From the NCBI GenBank assembly GCA_016795205.1, contig JAEUHZ010000082.1, positions 1-64,000 of the forward strand: DNA of 64,000 bases. The letters are read 5' to 3'. Shown in pieces: positions 51,492 to 60,266 of this stretch. The position numbers and the translations under genes are program-made. Source of the stretch: Planctomycetota bacterium (GTDB lineage Bacteria > Planctomycetota > UBA1135 > GCA-002686595). The notes beneath the pieces are model-generated. The model worked only from the letters and a program-made list of their open reading frames with translations. It did not search any database and was not told where the DNA came from. How positions within the stretch are numbered: the first letter of the stretch is position 1; every line of letters begins with the position of its first letter.

Positions 51492-52652
51492 TCAGTTCAG
51501 GAACGGCTCCACCGCTTTCTTGAGCTGCGGGGTGCGCATCTTGCCGATCGCCCGGACCTGGATCTGGCGCACGCGCTCCAGGCTGACCCCGAGCTTGGCC
51601 GCGACCTCGGCCAGCGTGTGCTCGCGCTGGCCCAAGAGGCCGAAGCGCAGGGAGACGATGTAGCGCTCGCGCTCGCTCAGCCGAGCCAGCGCGCTCTTCA
51701 CGCCCGACTCGAGCGACGTGTCCTCGAACTCGGGCCGGTACGGGTCGTGATCGCCGCGCGAGAGCACCTCGCGCAGGCCGGCCGAGTCGTCCTCGCCGGA
51801 CATGGGCGCGTCGATCGAGCGGGTCGAGCGCGCCGCCTCGAGCGCGTGCTCGACGAGGTTCGGCTCCAGCCCGGAGGCCTCGGCGATCGCGTCGACGCTG
51901 GCGTTCGGGTCGCGCAGCTTCTCGATCGCGAGGTTCACGTGCTTGAGCGCCTTCTGCAGGTACACCGGCACGCGGACCGTGCTGTTGAAGTTGTAGAGGT
52001 AGCTGCGGAAGGCCTGGTTCAGCCAGTGGACCGCGTAGGTGCGGAACAGGAGGCCGCGCTTCCAGTCGAACCCGTCCACGGCGCGGAACAGGGCCGCCGA
52101 GCCCTCCTGGATCAGGTCCAGGCGCCCCGCGCTCGTGTGCGCATAGCGCTCGACGTTGATCAGGGCCAGGTAGAGGTTGCGCTCGACCATCTCCGTGCGG
52201 AGGGCGTGCAGCTCCGCCCAGCGCCGGCAGACGCGCGGCGGCAGGGTGCAGTGGATCGTGCGGTCGCCGACGTAGGCCGCCGGGTTGCCGGAGACGCCGC
52301 CCTCCAGATCGGCCTGCGTCAGGCCGGCCTGCTTCAGGGCGTGGTCCAGGCGGACGCGCGCGAACGCGATGCGACGCGCAAGGCGCGCCTCGGCCTCGCG
52401 GCCGAGGATCTCGATCGCGTCGACCTCGGAGCGCAACTGGCTCTCGATCGAGAACCGGGCGCCCTCGCGCGGCACGCGCGAGGTCACCGAGCTCTTGTGC
52501 CAGGTCGCGGGGTCGGCGATCTCGAGCTGGACGTTCTTGGCGTCGTACTCGGCGGCCAGCCGCTCGATCTCGGCGTCGAACGTCTCGGGGGCCGACGCGA
52601 AGCGGTCGAGGACTGCGTCGAGTTCGGCATGCTTCAGGACGAGACCCACCAT
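51492..52652 (-). CDS. Divergent RpoD-like sigma-70 family factor
   Basis: The 386-residue factor has an N-terminal region of about 150 residues with no clear region 1.1. Region 2 follows (VERNLYLALINVERYAHT, RLDLIQEGSAALFRAVDGFD, WKRGLLFRTYAVHWLNQAFR), then a region 3 with LEPNLVEHALEAARSTRSID and a region 4 with LSERERYIVSLRFGLLGQRE and the HTH HTLAEVAAKLGVSLERVRQI. Region 2.4 differs from standard RpoD: YAVHWLNQAFRSYLYNFNST replaces YATWWIRQAITRA. The ATG at 52652 has AGGAGGG upstream. It is more likely an alternative or RpoS-like group 2 factor than the main one. Confidence 0.85.
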   Translation of the reverse strand: MVGLVLKHAELDAVLDRFASAPETFDAEIERLAAEYDAKNVQLEIADPATWHKSSVTSRVPREGARFSIESQLRSEVDAIEILGREAEARLARRIAFARVRLDHALKQAGLTQADLEGGVSGNPAAYVGDRTIHCTLPPRVCRRWAELHALRTEMVERNLYLALINVERYAHTSAGRLDLIQEGSAALFRAVDGFDWKRGLLFRTYAVHWLNQAFRSYLYNFNSTVRVPVYLQKALKHVNLAIEKLRDPNASVDAIAEASGLEPNLVEHALEAARSTRSIDAPMSGEDDSAGLREVLSRGDHDPYRPEFEDTSLESGVKSALARLSERERYIVSLRFGLLGQREHTLAEVAAKLGVSLERVRQIQVRAIGKMRTPQLKKAVEPFLN

Positions 52653-53207
52653 GGAAGAACCCTCCTGCACTTCTCGCCGCGGGGCGCGGCGTTGCGTGCG
52701 TTCGACGATCGACGGGACGTGGTCCTGGCTCTCGGGGACGTGCGGGCGGGAGGGACCGCACCAGGACCGTTCACCCTGGGGAGCACGCGCCGACCGGCCT
52801 CGGACCGTCGTGCCCTGACGCTTGGAAGTACGACGGACACGCGGCCGGGTGTCAGCCGTCCGGGGGATATCCGGCGTGCTGCGCAAAGGCTGTGTCGCGG
52901 TCCGTCTCTTCATGGCAGGCTCCCCCTTGCAACGCCCGCTCCAACAGGGGCGCGGCACCAGGGGATACGACCCGTTCCCCACGGAAGATGCTGCGACCGG
53001 CGCACTTCCAGGCTTGAAACGCCTCCGTAACGCGGGCCACCGCAACCTCGCCGGGGAGCCCCCTGCTGCCAAGCCGACAGCGGGTGTGCACGGATCGTCA
53101 AGACCCGTCGCAGGTATCCGCGCGGCAACCTCCCGCCCCACCGGGTGGGGCCAGCGCCAGAGCACGGCGACGCGATCGGGGGCCCCGAGCGCGGCCCGCG
53201 AGCGCGC
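52653..53207. other. Intergenic gap upstream of the sigma-factor gene
   Basis: These 555 bp between two minus-strand genes contain no supportable gene. Its GC content is visibly lower in 52840-53060 than in flanking coding DNA. It presumably holds the promoter and leader of the sigma-factor gene; I see no single convincing element. A short GCCCCA/TGGGGC hairpin occurs at about 53133-53150. Confidence 0.4.
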
Positions 53208-54434
53208 TCAGGCGGTCACGCCCTCGCGATAGTTCTTCTGCGTCTCCCGCGGGATGAAGGGCTGCAGGTGGTCCAGGCCAGCGGCGTCCCGCACGAGGCT
53301 ACGCGCGATGACGATCCGCTGGATCTGGTTCGTGCCTTCGTAGATCTGGAGGATCTTCGCGTCGCGGAAGTACTTCGCGATCGGGTAATCCTCCATGAAG
53401 CCGTACCCGCCGAAGACCTGCACCGCGTCCGTGGCCACGTCCATGGCCACGTCCGTCGCGAAGCACTTGGCCATGGCGGCCATCTTCCCGACATCGGGGC
53501 CGGCCGCGTCGGAGGTGGCAGCCGAGGCATACACGAGCCAACGCGCGGCCTCGGTCTTCATCGCCATGTCCGCCAGCATCTTCTGCACCATCTGGTGGTT
53601 GCTGATCGGCACGCCGAACTGCTGACGCCGGTTTGCGTAGACGTTGGCGAGGTCCAGGGCTCCCTGGGCGGCTCCGACCGCCTGGGCCGCGACCCCCGGG
53701 CGCGCCAGGTCGAGCGTCATCATCGCGTGCTTGAAGCCCATCCCGGCCCGCTCGCCGATCAGGTTCGACTTCGGGACGCGCACGTGGTCGAAGTGCGTCT
53801 CGACGACGGGCACCGTGCGGATGCCCATCTTGTCCTCCACCTTCTTGACCGTGAACCCGGGGGTCCCCTTCTCGACGACGAGGGCGCTGATGCGGCGCGA
53901 CTTGCTGGTCGGGTCGGTCACGCAGAACACCGAGTAGATGTCTGCCACGCCCCCGTTCGTCGTCCACTTCTTCTCGCCGCAGATGACGTAGTGGTCACCA
54001 TCCTCCACGGCCGTGACGGACAGGCCGCCCGCGTCCGAGCCGGCGAACTTCTCCGACAGGCAGAATGCGACGAACTTCTCGCCACGCGCGATCTGGGGCA
54101 GCCAGCGCTGCTTCTGGGCCTCCGTGCCACCCACCAGGATCGGGAACGAGCCCAGGGCGTTCACTGCGAACGCCACGCCGAAGCCGGAGTCGGCCTTCGC
54201 GAGCTCTTCGGTGACGCGGGCCAGCGCCAGGATCCCGGCGCCGTGCCCGCCGTACTCCTTCGGGATGAAGGTCTTGAAGAGCCCGGCCTCCGCGACGGCT
54301 CGCGCAGCCTCGAAGTTGTACTCCTGGGCCTTGTCGTGCTTCGCCGCGCCAGGTCGAACGATCGTGTCGGCGATGTGGCGGGCCTTGGCGGCGAGTTCCT
54401 CGCCGAGCGGGGTGAAGACGATGTTCTGGGGCAT
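53208..54434 (-). CDS. Acyl-CoA dehydrogenase
   Basis: The 408-residue flavoenzyme performs the first oxidation of acyl-CoA. Visible motifs are the FAD/substrate signature FCLSEKFAGSDAGG, KKWTTNGGVADIY, the RRQQFGVPISNHQMVQ helix and the C-terminal FGGYGFMEDYPIAKYFRD followed by QIYEGTNQIQRIVIAR, where the Glu of IYEGT is the catalytic base (near residue 370) of short/medium-chain enzymes. Length is normal. A TAGACT -10-like hexamer lies 33 bp upstream of the ATG. It may be linked to branched-chain or fatty acid degradation together with the 2-oxoacid dehydrogenase. Confidence 0.95.
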   Translation of the reverse strand: MPQNIVFTPLGEELAAKARHIADTIVRPGAAKHDKAQEYNFEAARAVAEAGLFKTFIPKEYGGHGAGILALARVTEELAKADSGFGVAFAVNALGSFPILVGGTEAQKQRWLPQIARGEKFVAFCLSEKFAGSDAGGLSVTAVEDGDHYVICGEKKWTTNGGVADIYSVFCVTDPTSKSRRISALVVEKGTPGFTVKKVEDKMGIRTVPVVETHFDHVRVPKSNLIGERAGMGFKHAMMTLDLARPGVAAQAVGAAQGALDLANVYANRRQQFGVPISNHQMVQKMLADMAMKTEAARWLVYASAATSDAAGPDVGKMAAMAKCFATDVAMDVATDAVQVFGGYGFMEDYPIAKYFRDAKILQIYEGTNQIQRIVIARSLVRDAAGLDHLQPFIPRETQKNYREGVTA

Positions 54435-54466
54435 GGTGGGAGGCAGCGCTTGACGCTGAGCCCGGG

Positions 54467-54472
54467 AGTCTA
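54467..54472 (-). promoter_or_regulatory. -10-like TAGACT before the acyl-CoA dehydrogenase gene
   Basis: On the minus strand TAGACT is 33 bp before the ATG and overlaps the end of the upstream methyltransferase gene. It is identical to the hexamers at 12868 and 55750. Confidence 0.42.
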
Positions 54473-55213
54473 CCCTCGGCGCGGATCCGCGCGGACCCGC
54501 AGGAGCTGCCGAGGCGATCCTGGCCCGAACTCCACGCCGTCGAATCCTCCCCAGCGGGCCTCACGCCGCAGCCCGACGGAGGCCAGGCATTCGTCCAGCT
54601 CCGCGGGCGCGTACATGCGGACTTCTTCGTACCAGGTCCGCACGACGGCCCCGCCACGCCACAGCTCGACGTCCTTGCGCACGGCCTCACCGACGAGCCT
54701 GCGCCGCTCGACGAGCAGCGCTCCGCCCCGCTCGCGGCGGGACTCGGGGACCAGGTTCGCCCGGACGAACTCCGGGTTCATCACGTCGAGAAATCCGACG
54801 CCGCCGGGCACGAGCACGCGCGCGAGCCCCGCGAGCAGGGCGCGGTCGCCCTCGCCCCCGAAGTACCCGAACGAGGAGAACAGGCTCACGACCCCGTCGA
54901 AGGACGCGTCGCGGAACGGCAGGCGCCGCGCGTCGCCGCGCACGACGCGCGGCGCGACGCGCAAGCCTTCGGGCAGCGCCGCGAGCCGCGCCAGGAGGTC
55001 GGCGGACCAGTCGACGCCCGCCACCTCGAGGCCGAGCTCCTGGAAGGCGATCAGGTGCCGACCCCACCCGCAGCACAGATCGAGCACACGCCCGGCGAGC
55101 CCGCGTTCCACGAGGAAGCGCGCCTCGCCGCGCGCGGCGGGCAGGTCGCGGTGCGGGTAGAGATCGACGTACTCAGCCGCGAAGGCCTCCGACCACCAGG
55201 GGATCGCGCTCAT
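54470..55213 (-). CDS. Class I SAM-dependent methyltransferase
   Basis: The 247-residue protein has motif I VLDLCCGWGRHL at residues 43-54, the acidic VAGVDWS strand end, LPFRDASFDGVVSLFSSFGY and an RVLVPGGVGFLDVMNPE post-motif. The SFGYF segment is typical of a widespread group annotated only as class I methyltransferases. It follows the lipoprotein gene by 12 bp on the same strand and ends 35 bp before the acyl-CoA dehydrogenase start. Substrate unknown. Confidence 0.88.
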   Translation of the reverse strand: MSAIPWWSEAFAAEYVDLYPHRDLPAARGEARFLVERGLAGRVLDLCCGWGRHLIAFQELGLEVAGVDWSADLLARLAALPEGLRVAPRVVRGDARRLPFRDASFDGVVSLFSSFGYFGGEGDRALLAGLARVLVPGGVGFLDVMNPEFVRANLVPESRRERGGALLVERRRLVGEAVRKDVELWRGGAVVRTWYEEVRMYAPAELDECLASVGLRREARWGGFDGVEFGPGSPRQLLRVRADPRRG

Positions 55214-55225
55214 CGCCGCGCGCGT

Positions 55226-55735
55226 TCAGCGTCCCGGAGCGTCGTGCGCGGCCACGACGGCCCCGAGGGCGAGCTCGACCTCGAGGTCCCGCGCGCCCGT
55301 GCGCGAATGGACCCGCGTGCGCACCACGCCCGCTTCCTCGGTGGCAGGGTTGCCATCCGGATCGAAGCGCGCGACGAGGTCCATGTTGGGCGGAATGTCG
55401 GCGGCCGCGTTGCCGGGCCGCCGGACTCGGACCACGTCCCGGGCGTCGAGCCTGAAGTAGAGACGGCGGCCGTCGCGGTCCATGCGCCAAGCCGAATCGC
55501 CGAGGTCCCAGGAGCGGGCGAGCACCAGCTCGTCCTCGCCCGGCAAGGCCACGCCGACCGTCACGGAGCCCGCAGCGAACAGGGCCGGATCGCCCAGGAG
55601 CGCGAGATCGCCCGCGAACACGATCGAGTCCGCGGGCAGGCCCGTCGTGGGACCCGGCGATCCGGGAGCCGCCCCCGGCGAGCAGGCCGCCGCGAGGAAC
55701 GCGACCAGGGCGACACACGACGAGGGGGCACGCAT
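55226..55735 (-). CDS. Small lipoprotein of unknown function
   Basis: The 169-residue product has a lipoprotein signal (SSCVALVAFLAAAC, Cys about residue 18 after a short basic start) and then a beta-rich domain with SIVFAGDLALLGDPALFAAG, RLYFRLDARDVVRVRR, MDLVARFDPDGNPATEEAG and DLEVELALGAVV. It may be a small carbohydrate-binding-like sandwich, but I assign no family. The ATG at 55735 sits 14 bp after a TAGACT -10-like element. It probably forms an operon with the methyltransferase. Confidence 0.68.
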   Translation of the reverse strand: MRAPSSCVALVAFLAAACSPGAAPGSPGPTTGLPADSIVFAGDLALLGDPALFAAGSVTVGVALPGEDELVLARSWDLGDSAWRMDRDGRRLYFRLDARDVVRVRRPGNAAADIPPNMDLVARFDPDGNPATEEAGVVRTRVHSRTGARDLEVELALGAVVAAHDAPGR

Positions 55736-55749
55736 GGGGTCGGTCCTAG

Positions 55750-55755
55750 AGTCTA
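55750..55755 (-). promoter_or_regulatory. -10-like TAGACT before the lipoprotein gene
   Basis: On the minus strand TAGACT ends 14 bp before the ATG at 55735. On the plus strand the same spot reads TAGAGT, so it might also serve the divergent dGTPase-like gene, but that start is 80 bp away. Confidence 0.42.
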
Positions 55756-55835
55756 TCGGCGGGCGGCGTGGCGGGGATCGACGGCGGCTGGCCGTTCCTT
55801 CCGGGTCGCGCGGCGTCCATGATGTCGAGCGCTTC

Positions 55836-57023
55836 ATGGAACCCACAGGACCGCGGTTCGGGCTCGTCGATCGCCGGGCGAAGGAGGCGCGCGAGGCGCG
55901 CGACCTGGCGCCCTACGCCGAGCAGGCCGCCGCCTCGCGCGGCCGACGGCACCCCGAGGCCGAGGACGACTTCCGGACCTGCTTCGAGCGCGACCGCGAT
56001 CGGATCGTCCACAGCACGGCCTTCCGGCGTCTCATGTACAAGACGCAGGTCTTCCTGAACCGCGAGGGCGACCACAACCGCACGCGACTCTCGCACAGCC
56101 TCGAGGTCGGTCAGGTCGCGAGGTCCCTGAGCGACGCGCTCGCGTTGAACGGAACGCTGGTCGAGGCGCTCGCACTGGCCCACGACATCGGACACCCGCC
56201 CTTCGGACATCGCGGCGAGGCAGCCCTGGACGAGCTCATGCGCGCGCACGGCGGCTTCCGCCACAATGCCCAGGTGCTGCGGGTCGTCGACATCCTGGAG
56301 CGCCGTAGCCCTGAGTACCGGGGACTGAACCTGACGCGGGAGGTGCGGGAATCGCTGCTCAAGCACGAGAGCCGCGAGGACTGGCCGGCCGAGTTCGCGC
56401 CGCGCCCCCGCCACCCTTGCCTGGAAGCGCAGGTCGTCGACCTGGCGGACTCGACGGCCTACGACATGCACGATCTCGAGGACGGGATCCTGGCGCGCAT
56501 GTTCCCCATGGAGGCCGTGGCCGAGGGCTCCGAGCTGTGGCGTCGCGCCGCCGCCGAGGTCGAGGCGCGGCACCCGGGGTTCCTGAGCTCGAGCGCCGAC
56601 GAGAAGCTGCGTGTCAAGCGCGTCGCGAACCAACTGCTCGGTGCGACGATCCGCGACCTGGCCGAGGCCACGCGCGCGCGGCTCGAGGAGGCCGGGCCGG
56701 GGAGCCCCGCCGAGGTCCGGGCGCACCCCCGTGGGCTCGTGGGGCACAGCGCCCAGATCGGCCCGCTCGTCGCGGAGCTCCAGGCCTTCCTGTGGGCACG
56801 CTTCTACCGCCACCCGCACCTGCTCGAGCTGTCCGAGTACGCGCGCACGGTGCTCTCACGGCTGTTCGACGCCTACCGCGAGGACCCGCGCCAGATGTCC
56901 CCCTGGTACCAGGCCTGGGCGGACGAGGTCGGGATCGAGCGCGCCGTGTGCGACTACCTGGCGGGGATGACGGACCGCTTCGCCGAAGCCGAGCACGCGC
57001 GGCTCGGCGGCCGGCCGGCGTGA
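55836..57023 (+). CDS. Deoxyguanosinetriphosphate triphosphohydrolase-like protein (HD domain)
   Basis: The 395-residue protein has the dGTPase-like organisation: FERDRDRIVHSTAFRRLMYKTQVF near the start, the HD site RLSHSLEVGQVARSL and LALAHDIGHPPFGHRGE (metal His and HD), then DLADSTAYDMHDLED, and a C-terminal DYLAGMTDRFA. This is the cytosolic dNTP triphosphohydrolase-like family rather than E. coli Dgt (about 505 residues). It probably trims dNTP pools. The ATG at 55836 gives the family start; a longer reading is a shadow. A GC hairpin follows the stop. Confidence 0.93.
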   Translation: MEPTGPRFGLVDRRAKEAREARDLAPYAEQAAASRGRRHPEAEDDFRTCFERDRDRIVHSTAFRRLMYKTQVFLNREGDHNRTRLSHSLEVGQVARSLSDALALNGTLVEALALAHDIGHPPFGHRGEAALDELMRAHGGFRHNAQVLRVVDILERRSPEYRGLNLTREVRESLLKHESREDWPAEFAPRPRHPCLEAQVVDLADSTAYDMHDLEDGILARMFPMEAVAEGSELWRRAAAEVEARHPGFLSSSADEKLRVKRVANQLLGATIRDLAEATRARLEEAGPGSPAEVRAHPRGLVGHSAQIGPLVAELQAFLWARFYRHPHLLELSEYARTVLSRLFDAYREDPRQMSPWYQAWADEVGIERAVCDYLAGMTDRFAEAEHARLGGRPA

Positions 57024-57050
57024 GCGGCGCGCGGTGGCCAGCCGCGCCGC
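57024..57050 (+). terminator. GC-rich hairpin after the dGTPase-like gene
   Basis: GCGGCGCGCGG and CCGCGCCGC pair with one bulged base around a TGGCCA-centred loop, directly after the stop codon. No T-run follows. Confidence 0.4.
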
Positions 57051-57155
57051 GCGGCGCGCGCGGGACTGGCCCACAGACGCACGCGGGGCCGACCCCAAAG
57101 GAGCCGGCCCCGCGCTGCGCGATGCGAGGTCGCCGGACGAGCCGGCGCCCGGGAA

Positions 57156-58472
57156 TCACGCGCCCCAGGTGATCTCGACGCCGTTCGTCAGGTTGAAGGT
57201 CTCGGGCGCGCAGAACGCCGCGGCGTTGCGGTACCAAACCTGATAGGTGCGCACGCCGGGTGCGGAGATCAGGCCGCGGACCGACACGCTGGGGTCGCCG
57301 CCACCCGGGTACAGCGAGGCGCCGCCCGCGTTGGCCTTCGTTCCGAGACGGATGATCGAGCCGCCGGCGCAGCGCAGGCCGTCACCGAAGACGGAGCCGA
57401 GGCCGCCGTTCAGCTGGGTCGTGCCCTGGAAGTAGAGCGCCGAGCTGTTCGGCATGCCGGATCCGGACAGGACCACCGTGTCGCTCGTGATGCTGGGCGT
57501 TCCCGAGGCCAGCAGCTTGCCGCCGCTGCCCAACGAGTTCAGGCAGCCCTCGTTGTTGCCCGGGACGCTGTCGTTCGCGCAGGGGCACGCCGTGCCGCTG
57601 CCGTCGCCGTAGCAGTACGTCACGATCGGCGCCGGGCCGGCCCCGGCGAAGCGCGTCAGGAAGCGACCGCCCGTGTTGGCCAGGACCGTCGTCGCGATCC
57701 CCGTGCCGGGGTCGAGGACTTTGAAGCCCTGGCCGTCGGAGAAGAGGATGTTGCCGTTGCCCAGCTCCAGCACGCCGCGGTTGCCGTTGCCGACCGGCCA
57801 GTAGTTGATCTGTGCGCCAGTCGGGTCGTACTCGAAGATGCCGATCGGCGCGCTGAAACCCGCGGCGAGCACGTTGCCGTTCGCGCGCACGGTGACCTGC
57901 TCGGGGAAGTCGATGCCGCTGACGCCATCCGAGTTGTGGAACGCGCCGAGGAAGGCGCCGGTCAGGTCGTGGCGATCGAGGTCGTCACCGAGGATGTTCG
58001 CGACGAGCACGTCCCCCTGGAAGTTCACGACGTCGAATGGGTCGCCCGCGGCGAAGAAGCCCAGGTTCACGCCAGCCGTGCTGAACCGGATGACCGCGTC
58101 GTTCGGCGCGCCGCCGGCCGTGCCGCTGTTCGAGACCCAGACCTCGTTGCCGACGAGTTCCAGGCCGCGAATGTTGTCCATGCCGCCGACGACGTCGCCC
58201 AGGTGGGTCGTGCCATCGAGGGTGAAGCGCATGAGCTTGTCGGCGACCTGATCCGAGACCCAGATCTCGTTGCCGACCACGATCGCCTCGATCGGGGTCG
58301 AGGCGCTGGCCACGGCCAAGTTGATGTAGCCGGGCGTGACGACGCTGCCGTCGAAGGCGCTGAACAGGATGACGGTGTCGGTCGTGGATTCGACACCCAG
58401 GATGTACTGGGCCGAGGCCAGGGGGCTGGCGGCGGCCAGCGCGAGCAAGGAGAGCGAGGATTGGAGCTTCAT
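57156..58472 (-). CDS. Secreted NHL/SMP-30-like propeller with shared C-terminal domain
   Basis: The 438-residue protein has a signal peptide (SSLSLLALAAASPLASAQ) and a propeller-like region of repeated strands (GNEIWVSDQVADKLMRFTLDG, GNEVWVSNSG, GDVLVANILGDDLDRHDLTG, GNVLAAGFSAPIGIFEYD, GNGNILFSDGQGFKVLD). Its last 150 residues are the shared domain: YCYGDGSGTACPCANDS, GMPNSSALYFQG, FGDGLRCAGGS, WYRNAAAFCAPETFNLT. It is the closest relative, in its C-terminal domain, of the protein at 48921. A TACTCT -10-like element and a 9-bp hairpin are upstream. No ribosome site is evident. Confidence 0.84.
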   Translation of the reverse strand: MKLQSSLSLLALAAASPLASAQYILGVESTTDTVILFSAFDGSVVTPGYINLAVASASTPIEAIVVGNEIWVSDQVADKLMRFTLDGTTHLGDVVGGMDNIRGLELVGNEVWVSNSGTAGGAPNDAVIRFSTAGVNLGFFAAGDPFDVVNFQGDVLVANILGDDLDRHDLTGAFLGAFHNSDGVSGIDFPEQVTVRANGNVLAAGFSAPIGIFEYDPTGAQINYWPVGNGNRGVLELGNGNILFSDGQGFKVLDPGTGIATTVLANTGGRFLTRFAGAGPAPIVTYCYGDGSGTACPCANDSVPGNNEGCLNSLGSGGKLLASGTPSITSDTVVLSGSGMPNSSALYFQGTTQLNGGLGSVFGDGLRCAGGSIIRLGTKANAGGASLYPGGGDPSVSVRGLISAPGVRTYQVWYRNAAAFCAPETFNLTNGVEITWGA

Positions 58473-58548
58473 CACGGTGAGGGGGAGAGGAACGAAGGGC
58501 TCGGCTCGTGGTCGACGCGACCACGACCGAGGGGGTCCGAGTCTCCGA

Positions 58549-58554
58549 AGAGTA
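58549..58554 (-). promoter_or_regulatory. -10-like TACTCT before the propeller gene, with leader hairpin
   Basis: On the minus strand TACTCT lies 77 bp before the ATG. Between them TCGTGGTCG and CGACCACGA form a perfect 9-bp hairpin with a 3-base loop (58506-58526), inside the presumed leader. Confidence 0.38.
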
Positions 58555-58704
58555 AGCGCAGGCCCGACCTCCGGGGACGGCAGGCTCCCGGATTCTGGCC
58601 CCGAGGGGGCCCGCTGGCCGGGGGGGGAACCCGCCGGTCGAGGCCATGAGCTCAGCCCCTCTCGACCCGGTGCGGGGGCGCTTCGCCCGGCCACCGGCGT
58701 GGCC

Positions 58705-58848
58705 TCAGTGCGCCTGGAGCCAAACGATCCAGAACAGGAGCAGCAGGCCCAGCACCGTGATCGCGAGCCGCACCGGGAGCGACAGCTTCGTGGGCTGGGC
58801 CTCCTTCAAGCCGGCGTAGAGCGGCTCGATCTCGTCGCGCTTCTCCAT
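58705..58848 (-). CDS. Small single-pass membrane protein
   Basis: This 47-residue protein MEKRDEIEPLYAGLKEAQPT... has a charged cytoplasmic N-terminus and one C-terminal membrane helix (VRLAITVLGLLLLFWIVWLQ). Codon use is like the neighbours. It is 155 bp downstream of the ABC permease gene and on the same strand, so it could be an accessory of that exporter, but nothing proves this. I recognise no family. Confidence 0.6.
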   Translation of the reverse strand: MEKRDEIEPLYAGLKEAQPTKLSLPVRLAITVLGLLLLFWIVWLQAH

Positions 58849-59003
58849 GGCCGAGCGAGGATCGCCTACTCGGCGCCGGGCCGCAAGCGCACGGGCGCGA
58901 CTCCGCATGGGATGCCGCACCACCGCCGCGGGGAACCCGCGGGCGGAGCCGCGGCAGCGTGAGGCTCCGGACGAAGCCGCGCTCGCCGGTCGCCAGAGTT
59001 CCA

Positions 59004-60266
59004 TCAGCGGATACGCTCGAAGCGGTGACGCCACCGGTGCCACGCCACGCCGCCCGTGACGGCCGCGATCGAGAGCAGCACGGCGACCTCGAGCGCGATC
59101 CCGCCGAGGTCCTTCCCGTACCACAGCACACCCTGGTAGCCGTCCATGGCCCAGGCGTTCAACGTGAAGTGACCGATCGTGCGGAACCACGCGGGCACGA
59201 CGGCCAGCGGGAACCAACTGCCGCCCAAGGCGCTCATGGTCAGGATGAGGAGCGTCGAGAGGCCCTCGAGCTGCTTGCGGGTCCGGCACGAGACCGCGAG
59301 CAGCAGGCCGAAGCCCGCGGCCGCGGCGGCCGTCGCGCCCGAATGGACCAGGAGCGCGCCGGGCGCGCGCAGCACGGGCACGTCGAAGACGAGCCCTCCG
59401 TAGGCGAAGAGCACCACGAGCTGGGCCAAGCCCACGGACATCGTGAACAGCGCCTTGCCGAGCAGGATGCTCGCGCCGGCATGGGGCGTGAGCTGCACGC
59501 GCTGGAGCGTCCCCGACTGAGCCTCCTCGAGGATCGTGCCGCCGCAGGCCGTCAGGCCGAACAGCAGCATCATCACGGCGATCCCTGCGATCGCGTGCGC
59601 GCCGGCCGCGGCCTTGCGGCCGGCGTTCACACCGCCGGCCACGTCCTCGACGTGGAGTCCGAGCGCCGACGCGCCGTCCTTCGAGAAATCGAACGGGTTC
59701 GAGGTCTCGCCCCCGCCGTCCGCGGGCTGCTTCGAGCCGTCGAACATGGACTCCGCGGCGGCCCGCATCCCGGCCGGGAAGCCCATGGCCTCCATCCCGC
59801 GCCGCATGAGCTCCTTGGCGACGCCTGGGCCCGCGGAACGCATCAGCACCGGCACGAGGCTGCCCGTGAGGATCTGCAGCTCGATCTCCTTGGCCGGGTC
59901 GCGGTAGAGCACGATCCGCGGCTTCCGACCGGCACGCACGTCCTCGCCGAACCCGGCCGGCACGAGGATCGCCGCTGGCTCGGCGCCGCGCTGCACGCGC
60001 GCGCGCACCTCGGTCCGCACCTGCAGCGTGAGCGCCGCGGAGCGGGCCAGATCGGCCTGGAGCGCCTGGGATTCCGCGCTGCCGTCCAGGTCCTCGAAGG
60101 CGACCTCGACGCGCTGCGCACGGCCGCCGCCCGCCATGCTCGACAGCGCGGCGCCGAAGATCGTGGCCAGCACGAGCGGCAGCGCGAAGGACATCCCCAG
60201 CGCCGCCCGGTCGCGCAGGAACAGCCGCAGGTCCTTGGCGGTCACGACGAGCGCGAGCCGGATCAC
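59004..60266 (-). CDS. ABC-2 type transporter permease
   Basis: The 420-residue permease has one N-terminal membrane segment ([20 protein letters not shown]), a large extracytoplasmic domain (residues 40-220) and five C-terminal segments with the ABC-2 signature [18 protein letters not shown] ... [34 protein letters not shown] and [12 protein letters not shown]. This YhhJ/DrrB-like layout exports lipids, drugs or polysaccharides. The GTG start overlaps the stop of the ATPase gene (GTGA). Substrate unknown. Confidence 0.88.
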   Translation of the reverse strand: MIRLALVVTAKDLRLFLRDRAALGMSFALPLVLATIFGAALSSMAGGGRAQRVEVAFEDLDGSAESQALQADLARSAALTLQVRTEVRARVQRGAEPAAILVPAGFGEDVRAGRKPRIVLYRDPAKEIELQILTGSLVPVLMRSAGPGVAKELMRRGMEAMGFPAGMRAAAESMFDGSKQPADGGGETSNPFDFSKDGASALGLHVEDVAGGVNAGRKAAAGAHAIAGIAVMMLLFGLTACGGTILEEAQSGTLQRVQLTPHAGASILLGKALFTMSVGLAQLVVLFAYGGLVFDVPVLRAPGALLVHSGATAAAAAGFGLLLAVSCRTRKQLEGLSTLLILTMSALGGSWFPLAVVPAWFRTIGHFTLNAWAMDGYQGVLWYGKDLGGIALEVAVLLSIAAVTGGVAWHRWRHRFERIR

